Shown here one piece after another: positions 14,898 to 21,024 of a stretch of DNA of 23,462 bases. Position numbers and translations under genes: made by a program. The notes under the pieces were generated by a model. It saw only the letters and a program-made list of their open reading frames with translations, was not told the DNA's origin and did not search any database. How positions within the stretch are numbered: the stretch's first letter is position 1; every line of letters begins with the position of its first letter. The stretch is from an uncultured Parabacteroides sp. (lineage in GTDB: Bacteria > Bacteroidota > Bacteroidia > Bacteroidales > Tannerellaceae), in contig NZ_CABUOD010000054.1 in the NCBI RefSeq assembly GCF_902493135.1, positions 1 to 23,462 of the forward strand. Reading direction: 5' to 3'.

Positions 14898-16457
14898 ATG
14901 AGCAAGATCTATCCCATTGGCATTCAGAACTTCGAAAAAATCCGTAAGGATGGATATTTCTATATTGATAAAACAGCTTTAATTTATCAATTAGTTAAAG
15001 CCGGCAGTTATTTTTTCTTGAGCCGTCCTCGCCGCTTTGGGAAAAGTCTGCTCATTTCTACTCTCGAAGCCTATTTCGAAGGGAAACGTGAACTCTTCAA
15101 CGGACTTGCCATAGAAAAATTGGAAAAAGACTGGGTGAAACGCCCGGTCCTGCATTTAGATCTCAACACAGAGAAATATGAGACCGCGGAAAGCATAGAG
15201 AATATACTAAACAACACACTTTGCCAATGGGAGAAAATCTATGGGACAGAACCCTCGGAAATATCTCTTCCGCTTCGTTTCAAAGGAATCATCCGGCGAG
15301 CAGTAGAAAAGACCGGACATCGTGTTGCCATCCTTGTAGACGAATATGATAAACCAATGCTGCAAGCCATTGGCAATGAAGATTTGCAACAACGTTTTCG
15401 CGAAACCCTGCAAGCCTTTTATAGCGTAATCAAAACAATGGATGGTTATATCAAATTTGCTTTCCTGACAGGTGTAACCAAGTTTGGCAAAATAAGCGTA
15501 TTCAGTGCCTTGAACAACCTGATGGACTTATCGATGTGGAATGATTATGTTACTCTATGCGGCATTACCGAACAAGAGCTGTATGACAATTTCGATGATG
15601 GCATAAAAGAATTGGCCCAAGCCCAACATCTGACTTTCGGAGAGACATGTGCCAAACTGAAAGAGTCTTATGACGGTTATCATTTTGCAGAGGACAGCAT
15701 CGGTATATTTAATCCATTCAGCTTACTGAACACGTTTACTAAACGAAAATTCGGAAACTATTGGTTTGAAACCGGTACGCCGACCTATTTAGTAGAATTG
15801 CTTAAGATGCATAATTATGATCTGCACCTTATGGCGCATGTCGAAACAGACGAAGATACGTTGAACAGCATCGATTCTTCTTCTACTGACCCTATCCCTG
15901 TCATTTATCAAAGCGGATATCTAACGATTAAAGGTTATGATCGCCATTTCGAAATCTATCGTTTAGGTTTCCCGAATCGGGAAGTGGAAGAGGGCTTTAT
16001 GAAGTTTCTTCTCCCGTTTTATGCAAATACGACCAAAGTTGATTCATCTTTCCAGATCAAAAAATTCGTCCAAGAGATACTAAATGGTGATTATGATTCT
16101 TTCTTCCGCCGCCTACAAAGTTTCTTTGCCGACACTCCCTACGAACTTGTCCGTGACCTGGAACTGCATTACCAGAATGTGCTTTTCATTGTCTTCAAGC
16201 TGATCGGTTTCTATGTAAAAGCAGAATACCGAACCTCCAATGGCCGCATCGATCTGGTTCTACAAACGGATCATTTCATCTATATCATGGAATTTAAACT
16301 TGATGGCACAGCCGAAGATGCCCTCTGCCAAATCAATGAAAAAAAATACGCCCTGCCTTTTGCTTCCGATCCCCGCAAGCTGTTCAAGATTGGCGTGAAC
16401 TTCAGCAAGGAGACACGGAATATTGAGAGGTGGGTAGTAGAAAAAACAGATCTATAA
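14898..16457 (+). CDS. AAA-ATPase-like protein with C-terminal PD-(D/E)XK nuclease-like domain
   Basis: A 519-residue cytoplasmic protein of the AAA-ATPase_like/DUF1703 family. The N-terminal module starts with the family hallmark YPIGIQNFEKIRKDGYFYID. It carries a P-loop variant RPRRFGKS (43-50) and a Walker B-like ILVDEYD with D148/E149. The C-terminal PD-(D/E)XK_9 module shows the nuclease-fold signature: D452 in GRIDLVL and E465-x-K467 in IMEFKLDG. The family is abundant and multi-copy in Bacteroidales; its biochemical role is unknown, and links to mobile elements or defence are only suggested. It stands alone with its own promoter, is visibly more AT-rich than the peptidase gene before it, and converges on lysO with a 6-bp overlap of the gene ends. 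Confidence 0.9.
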   Translation: MSKIYPIGIQNFEKIRKDGYFYIDKTALIYQLVKAGSYFFLSRPRRFGKSLLISTLEAYFEGKRELFNGLAIEKLEKDWVKRPVLHLDLNTEKYETAESIENILNNTLCQWEKIYGTEPSEISLPLRFKGIIRRAVEKTGHRVAILVDEYDKPMLQAIGNEDLQQRFRETLQAFYSVIKTMDGYIKFAFLTGVTKFGKISVFSALNNLMDLSMWNDYVTLCGITEQELYDNFDDGIKELAQAQHLTFGETCAKLKESYDGYHFAEDSIGIFNPFSLLNTFTKRKFGNYWFETGTPTYLVELLKMHNYDLHLMAHVETDEDTLNSIDSSSTDPIPVIYQSGYLTIKGYDRHFEIYRLGFPNREVEEGFMKFLLPFYANTTKVDSSFQIKKFVQEILNGDYDSFFRRLQSFFADTPYELVRDLELHYQNVLFIVFKLIGFYVKAEYRTSNGRIDLVLQTDHFIYIMEFKLDGTAEDALCQINEKKYALPFASDPRKLFKIGVNFSKETRNIERWVVEKTDL

Positions 16458-17078
16458 CGAGCAGAAGAACGACACAAAGAACGGAACCGTAAAATCTACA
16501 ATAATCCCATGAAAAATTGAAATGAAAACAAGGTCTTTTCCTGAATAGCGGGTGATGATCGGCAAGGTCGTATCCATAGTCGTGGCGCCGCCGGCACAGA
16601 TAGGAGACAATCTGCCGAAATATTTGACAAAAAGAGGCGCGCCGAGAAGAGCCATAATCTCGCGCATGATATTTGCCATCAAAGCGATCGTCCCTAATTC
16701 GGTGGCGAGCTGGACACCCAAAGATGGCTCCTTCAACTGGGTAATCAGGATAGACGAAAGAGAATAATAGGCAAAACCGCTTCCTACTGCCAGGCAGTCA
16801 AAAACGCTCCACTTAGTAAGCAACAGGCTGACTAAAGCCGAAAAGACCAACGTCCCGGCAATCGTGGCAAAAGGGACCAAAAGCAGTTTCGGACGGATAC
16901 TGCCGAGAATCTCCTTCAGTTTCTTATCACTGCCGATACTGAGTCCGACCTGAAACATCAGCATGTATAAGACATATACCGTAATGTCGTTTTCAGTAAT
17001 GGCATCCGGCAACCAGCCGCTCCATCCCAACAGGCAACCGAGGGCAAAGAATCCTACAACGATCAGGCTTCCTTTCAT
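16452..17078 (-). CDS. lysO: LysO family lysine exporter, main subunit (C-terminal part)
   Basis: A 208-residue, highly hydrophobic inner-membrane protein matching the larger C-terminal part of LysO (DUF340/YbjE), which exports L-lysine in E. coli. Recognisable family segments are LYMLMFQVGLSIGSD, GSGFAYYSLSSILI, ATELGTIALMANIMREI, GGATTMDTTLPII and FHGIIVDFTVPFFV. The E. coli protein is one chain of about 299 residues; here the N-terminal part is a separate gene ending in an ATGA overlap with this start. The tight overlap suggests translational coupling and one complex. Its 3' end overlaps the convergent nuclease-like gene by 6 bp. No lysine riboswitch is visible upstream. Confidence 0.85.
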   Translation of the reverse strand: MKGSLIVVGFFALGCLLGWSGWLPDAITENDITVYVLYMLMFQVGLSIGSDKKLKEILGSIRPKLLLVPFATIAGTLVFSALVSLLLTKWSVFDCLAVGSGFAYYSLSSILITQLKEPSLGVQLATELGTIALMANIMREIMALLGAPLFVKYFGRLSPICAGGATTMDTTLPIITRYSGKDLVFISIFHGIIVDFTVPFFVSFFCSL

Positions 17079-17353
17079 CTGCGGCTCCTTTCTTTAAAAA
17101 ACAGGTGATAGACTCCCCAGCCAGCCAGCACGCTCCCCGCCGTGCTGGCCAAAGCAAGCAGAAAAGCCTGGCCGCCTAACGTGGCAAGGTTATCGACTAT
17201 TTCCTTATTTGCACCGACGGATATTCCCAAGAGGAAAAGAAGCAAAAGGATCGTGTAAGAAATAGGTCTGCCGATCTTTTGCAAAAGTTCGATTTTGCGC
17301 AAAAGATAGCCTGCGGCAATACCCGCGAACATAATACCGATGACAGTGAACAT
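17075..17353 (-). CDS. LysO family transporter, N-terminal subunit
   Basis: A 92-residue membrane protein matching the N-terminal part of LysO, with about three membrane spans (MFTVIGIMFAGIAAGYLL, ISYTILLLLFLLGISVG, AFLLALASTAGSVLAGWGVY). It also resembles the start of the second half (LLFLLGISVGANKEI versus LMFQVGLSIGSDKKL), as expected for an internally repeated transporter. I chose the ATG at 17353; a longer frame reaches 17437 but would add a soluble basic extension and run into the preceding gene. The stop overlaps the next start as ATGA. It begins 13 bp after the small secreted protein gene, so all three may form one transcript. Confidence 0.78.
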   Translation of the reverse strand: MFTVIGIMFAGIAAGYLLRKIELLQKIGRPISYTILLLLFLLGISVGANKEIVDNLATLGGQAFLLALASTAGSVLAGWGVYHLFFKERSRR

Positions 17354-17366
17354 AGATGAAAACGGA

Positions 17367-17762
17367 TTATCGAGCTTGGACGGATTTGACTGTTTTAGTG
17401 AATACAACAGGGATCGCCATGCCTTCCGCATTTGCATTTCCGGTCAGCTTACTCTTATCTTCCTGTTTAAAAGTCAGAGAGACATAGGTTCCGTCCACAT
17501 AAAAATTACATTTATAGGAATTATTTTCCTTTTTGATTTCCTTTACAGTCATTTCAGTGCCGCTGATCGTGAAAACGGCGGACAGGTTCTCACCGGTTTT
17601 CTTGATCTGGCAAGTTCCTTTCTGATAGCCGTAAGGAGCATCTGGAGCCGAGAAGTTCCACATTCCGACAACCATGCCGGGAGTAAGATCCTGCGCATTA
17701 AGCGACAAACACATCATCATACAAAGAAATGCCACAAATACTTTTCCCATATTCGTCTTCAT
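17367..17762 (-). CDS. Small secreted hypothetical protein (131 aa)
   Basis: A periplasmic or secreted protein with a clear signal peptide ending SLNAQ (about residue 24). The mature part of about 107 residues is beta-rich, with GMWNFSAPDAPYGYQKGTCQI near its start. I recall similar uncharacterised proteins in Bacteroides and Parabacteroides that share the W-N/APYGYQ segment; no function is known to me. It is first in the apparent minus-strand group with the two lysO parts (13-bp gap), but the pairing may be incidental because the functions do not obviously match. A perfect −7 box lies 32 bp upstream. Confidence 0.75.
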   Translation of the reverse strand: MKTNMGKVFVAFLCMMMCLSLNAQDLTPGMVVGMWNFSAPDAPYGYQKGTCQIKKTGENLSAVFTISGTEMTVKEIKKENNSYKCNFYVDGTYVSLTFKQEDKSKLTGNANAEGMAIPVVFTKTVKSVQAR

Positions 17763-17794
17763 AATAAAATAGAATTAAATTAGACTTAGCGCTT

Positions 17795-17802
17795 CAAAGA
17801 TA
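17795..17802 (-). promoter_or_regulatory. −7 box ahead of the small secreted protein/lysO group
   Basis: The minus strand reads TATCTTTG, a perfect −7 consensus, in the 58-bp gap after the histidine kinase stop. A TTG (17825-17827, minus strand) lies upstream with a 22-bp spacer, slightly long for a −33 element, and it would fall inside the end of the kinase gene. Confidence 0.55.
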
Positions 17803-17820
17803 AGAAAATGTTTCGGTTTA

Positions 17821-20148
17821 TCAGCAAGGCAGCCATGCCCAGAAAGTCGACCCTTTGCCCGCAACAGAGGAAAAGCCGATTTTTCCTCCGGCTGCTTCGA
17901 TAATCGCTTTGGAAATGGCCAGCCCCAAACCGGTTCCCTGTACAAAATCATTGAATTTCTGGAAACGGGTAAAAACTTTGCTATGCAATTCTTCCGGAAT
18001 GCCGATACCGGAATCTTCGACATACACCCGGACGCCGTCTTCTTCCATGACATATCCCATTTTTATAGATCCGGATTTCGTGAACTTCATCGCATTCGTC
18101 AAAAAGTTCATCCAAACTTGCCTCAAACGGTTCTTGTCTAACAGGACCCAGCATTCCTGCATAGAATTATCCAAAATGAATTCTATTTCCGGATTCGTAT
18201 TCTTGGATTTGGCAATTGTGTACAACTCATCGGTTAGTTTAGCCAAGTCAAACTCTTCTTTTTTTCGTTCGACAACCCCCGATTCTATCTTTGAAAGATC
18301 CAGGATGTCATTGACCAATCGCAATAAAAGTTCGTTATTCGACTGTATGATATCCACATATTTCTCTTTTTCTTCTTTATCGTCACATTCCAGCAAGAGT
18401 TGTGAGAAACCGACAATGGCATTCAACGGAGTTCGAATTTCGTGACTCATGTTGGCCAGAAATGCCGATTTGAGTTTATCGGAAAGCTCCGCCTTTTCTT
18501 TCAGCTCCTTCAATTCCTGAATCATCTTTTCCCGCTTCGTATTGTTGATCGTTAACCCCGTATACCGGATGCAACGGCCATTTTTATCATTCTCGACGGG
18601 TACGCCTGTGACCAGCAAAACCTGCCAATCCTTATCCCATTTCGTCTTGGAATGATACTTAAAGCTGAAATCATGATTGATTCCCTGAGACATGTGGTCA
18701 AAACATTTATGCAGGTTTTCATGATCATCCGGATGGGCCGCTTTCAGGTACTCGTCGAAAGTAAAAACCTTTTGTGATTGATAATCGTTTACCGGATCGT
18801 TAAAGGCCCTGAACTGATTGGTCTTGACATCGAAATCCCAATAGGACATGCCGACTGTCTTAAAAGACAGTTCTATCTTGTTGCTCCTGTCTCTCAGCTC
18901 TCTGTTCAATTTTTGCAATTGGGGTATATTTTGCCTGAATCCCGTAAAACGGACCACATCGCCTTTTTCGTCCCATTCGAAGGGGACACTCGTGAAGTCG
19001 CAATATTGCCAGGTATCGTCATATTTGGTTCGAAGCCGGCAAGTGAAATTGTTCGTACTGTCTTTGCCTTCAAGCATGGATTGTATGGCATCTGAAAAAA
19101 TGGGAAGGTCATCAGGATGTATATATTTTACATATTCGTCGATCGTTATCAAACGACCGCTTTCATAATCATTGACAGGATCGTTATAAGATTCGAATCT
19201 TCGGGTATGCACATCAAAATCCCAATGGACTATATTACTCACTTTCATAGTCAACTCTCTTTTTGCCAAGAGATCCTGAGCTTTTTTTTCCAATCGGATC
19301 TTATCTGTTACTTCCAGTTCCGTCCCTATAATCTCCAGACGGCGTAAATGTTCGGAAGAAAGCCTCATTCTACTTTCATAATAACGATACTGTTCCCGAA
19401 TGTTGTCATATAAACGCAACGTGACTTGCCCGTATTGTATCTTCCTGTCGATCAATTGAGCAAAAAGTTGACGCACGACTTCCCGATCTTGCGGATGCAA
19501 AAGCCCGATTACATCCTCCATTGTCATGTCGTCGCACGCCACAGGAGTTCCGTACAAAGAACTGAACTTATCTTTCTCGATATCATACACCCATGAAGAC
19601 ATATGGGTAGCGTCCATTGCCAGTTCGAGGTTCTTTTTAGTTTCTTCTGTCCTGAACTCGGCCTCTTTTATTTTTGTCACATCGTTCGTAAGTAGTGTGT
19701 ACCCGATGATCGTTCCTTTTTTATTCCGGATAGCAAAGATTTTCACTTCATAAATCATCGTATCCTTATTCATGCTCTTATAATAAGAGTTACGGTTTAT
19801 CTTGTCGAAATCATATTCGAACTCCAACGTTATATTTTCTCCGTTTTTGATTTTCCTCAGAAGATCTTCATTTACGTAGGGACTCTTGAAAAGGTTCACG
19901 GTGTTCAAGACTGCCTTCCGGTCTTCGATCCCATACATTTTTAAAGCATAGTCATTGATGCTCCGCAAAACACCGTCCGAATCGTAAACCTCTATACCGA
20001 TGGGAAGGTCAGAGGAAATCCCTTCTGAGAACAAAAAACGTTCATGAATCAGTTCAGACATTTCTTTATCAAAAGTAGCCGCCTCATTCATATCCGAATT
20101 AATACTGTCTTGCTCCATTGTTCCCCTATTTTTTATCAGATTAAACAT
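17821..20148 (-). CDS. Soluble multi-PAS sensor histidine kinase
   Basis: A 775-residue cytoplasmic histidine kinase. No membrane span or signal peptide is seen. Four PAS-type segments precede the kinase core: about 45-160, 170-285, 300-415 and 428-545. The third and fourth are near-duplicates (HWDFDV and YWDFDV, each followed by NDPVNDY and then HPDD; W309 and W437, period 128 residues). The HisKA dimerisation domain has phospho-acceptor H569 in NMSHEIRTPLNAIVGFSQLL. The ATPase domain has the N box (MNFLTNAMKF), G1 (VEDSGIGIP), F box (FTRFQKF) and G2 (GTGLGLAISKAII). It ends right after the ATPase domain; there is no receiver domain and no response-regulator gene in the window, so it is an orphan kinase. 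The ATG at 20148 is used; an internal ATG at 20118 is also plausible. Confidence 0.93.
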   Translation of the reverse strand: MFNLIKNRGTMEQDSINSDMNEAATFDKEMSELIHERFLFSEGISSDLPIGIEVYDSDGVLRSINDYALKMYGIEDRKAVLNTVNLFKSPYVNEDLLRKIKNGENITLEFEYDFDKINRNSYYKSMNKDTMIYEVKIFAIRNKKGTIIGYTLLTNDVTKIKEAEFRTEETKKNLELAMDATHMSSWVYDIEKDKFSSLYGTPVACDDMTMEDVIGLLHPQDREVVRQLFAQLIDRKIQYGQVTLRLYDNIREQYRYYESRMRLSSEHLRRLEIIGTELEVTDKIRLEKKAQDLLAKRELTMKVSNIVHWDFDVHTRRFESYNDPVNDYESGRLITIDEYVKYIHPDDLPIFSDAIQSMLEGKDSTNNFTCRLRTKYDDTWQYCDFTSVPFEWDEKGDVVRFTGFRQNIPQLQKLNRELRDRSNKIELSFKTVGMSYWDFDVKTNQFRAFNDPVNDYQSQKVFTFDEYLKAAHPDDHENLHKCFDHMSQGINHDFSFKYHSKTKWDKDWQVLLVTGVPVENDKNGRCIRYTGLTINNTKREKMIQELKELKEKAELSDKLKSAFLANMSHEIRTPLNAIVGFSQLLLECDDKEEKEKYVDIIQSNNELLLRLVNDILDLSKIESGVVERKKEEFDLAKLTDELYTIAKSKNTNPEIEFILDNSMQECWVLLDKNRLRQVWMNFLTNAMKFTKSGSIKMGYVMEEDGVRVYVEDSGIGIPEELHSKVFTRFQKFNDFVQGTGLGLAISKAIIEAAGGKIGFSSVAGKGSTFWAWLPC

Positions 20149-20185
20149 TTAATGCGAATAGATGACGATTCCTGCCATCTTGTTG

Positions 20186-20193
20186 CAAATGTA
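20186..20193 (-). promoter_or_regulatory. −7 box of the histidine kinase gene
   Basis: The minus strand reads TACATTTG, a perfect TAnnTTTG match, 37 bp upstream of the ATG at 20148. No clear −33 TTTG is seen. It shows the kinase is probably transcribed separately from the preceding small gene. Confidence 0.55.
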
Positions 20194-20236
20194 GAAACAA
20201 TAAAGATTAAACTGAAGATAATTCAGAAAAATAATG

Positions 20237-20270
20237 AAAAAAGCCCGATATCGGAAATGCCTAATCAGGC
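20237..20270 (-). terminator. Probable terminator of the small TM-protein gene
   Basis: On the minus strand a stem GCCTGAT/ATCGGGC, with one G-T pair, is followed directly by six T. It overlaps the stop codon of the gene ending at 20261. An alternative short stem, GCCT/AGGC (20259-20270), is also possible. It separates this gene from the kinase promoter at 20186. Confidence 0.5.
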
Positions 20271-20587
20271 GTAAAAAATAAAGTACCTAAAAAGAGCACC
20301 AGGATCGCAAAGCAGACAAGGGTAATCACACTTAATATCGAGAAAAGCAAACGCCGCCGTTTTTTCCGGCGGATGCAGGCGATGCGTTCAATGATCTTAT
20401 GATCGAATTCGCAGCCTAACGGAGGAAGCTCTTCGGCCTCCGGAACCTGAAACCAAACCTGATAGGGACGAAATTCAGGGGGAATGGCATCACCGGAAAA
20501 GAAGTGACGCAGTTCGCGTTCTTCCTCTACGGTAGTGATGCATCTCCAATATTTGTCGAGCAATGCATGTATCCGGGTATAATCCAT
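20261..20587 (-). CDS. Small single-TM protein, putative anti-sigma partner
   Basis: A 108-residue protein with an N-terminal acidic cytoplasmic part (LLDKYWRCITTVEEERELRHFF), a strongly basic stretch RRKKRRR (about 73-79) and one C-terminal membrane span (about 81-104), predicting N-in topology. I recall proteins with the same LL-KYW-C-T-EEE-LR-FF beginning next to ECF sigma genes in many Bacteroidetes, where they are taken as candidate membrane anti-sigma factors; that role is inference. It starts 18 bp after the stop of the truncated sigma gene and is surely co-transcribed with it. Some databases attach unrelated enzyme names to such proteins; nothing here supports an enzyme. Confidence 0.7.
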   Translation of the reverse strand: MDYTRIHALLDKYWRCITTVEEERELRHFFSGDAIPPEFRPYQVWFQVPEAEELPPLGCEFDHKIIERIACIRRKKRRRLLFSILSVITLVCFAILVLFLGTLFFTPD

Positions 20588-20605
20588 ATCTCCTTTTCTC
20601 TAATA

Positions 20606-20860
20606 TTACCTGACGGCAAACCGTTCCCGGTCGTCCGGACAAGGGCAGGCATTCCGCAAGGCGAGGTTACGCGTCACCATCAGGCAGTAGGCCGGAAGGT
20701 CTTCGATGACCATCCACGTTTTCCGCTGATTCCACACCTTTAACAGGGTTTCCTGCACGACCTGTTCCGACAAGATACGGTCTCCCGTGATCCGGAAAGC
20801 GGCTCGGTACAGGTTGTCCTTTAAAGGTAAAATACGTTTTATGAATTCGTCTGTTCTCAT
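20606..20860 (-). CDS. Truncated ECF sigma factor, region 2 only
   Basis: An 84-residue protein matching only region 2 of ECF sigma factors: FIKRILPLKDNLYRAAFRIT, then the core-binding helix EQVVQETLLKVWNQR, then YCLMVTRNLALR. Bacteroidetes homologues are about 160-180 residues and continue into a region 4 helix-turn-helix. Here the frame ends 17 residues after RNLA, and only 18 bp remain before the next gene, so region 4 has been deleted rather than frameshifted. I chose the ATG at 20860; a GTG at 20908 would add an unrelated Cys-rich extension. Without region 4 it should not recognise a −35 element normally. It may be a decayed gene, a reduced-function sigma factor or an RNA polymerase/anti-sigma competitor. 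Confidence 0.72.
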   Translation of the reverse strand: MRTDEFIKRILPLKDNLYRAAFRITGDRILSEQVVQETLLKVWNQRKTWMVIEDLPAYCLMVTRNLALRNACPCPDDRERFAVR

Positions 20861-21024
20861 CTCTGTTATAATAGACGAGCAAGGACAGGGGAAGGTTGCA
20901 AATTTCACGGACTTTTTTTTCGAAGAAAAGCAGGATATACGCGTATATTGTTCTTTTTCACTATATTTGTAAAGTCAAAAATAATAATTTATTCGTTTAG
21001 GAGATAAAACACAGATAATATAAC
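20861..21024. promoter_or_regulatory. Divergent intergenic region between truncated sigma gene and GH92 gene
   Basis: The 164-bp region contains a perfect plus-strand −7 box TATATTTG (20962-20969) for the GH92 gene, with a predicted leader of about 48 nt. A minus-strand near-match GAAATTTG (20899-20906) may serve the sigma gene. A 14-bp palindrome (20935-20948) lies where the −33 contact of the GH92 promoter would be. Confidence 0.6.
20935..20948. promoter_or_regulatory. 14-bp perfect palindrome, candidate operator
   Basis: ATATACGCGTATAT reads the same on both strands. Its right end is 13 bp upstream of the GH92 −7 box, so a bound dimer would block or replace the −33 contact. No gene for a matching DNA-binding regulator is adjacent. 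Confidence 0.45.

Noticed and set aside
17354..17437. Longer start for the N-terminal LysO subunit
   Set aside because: It would overlap the end of the small secreted protein gene and add a basic soluble stretch absent from LysO N-termini.
20861..20908. Upstream GTG start for the truncated sigma factor
   Set aside because: It adds a Cys-rich N-terminus unlike ECF sigma factors; the ATG at 20860 gives the usual region 2 start.
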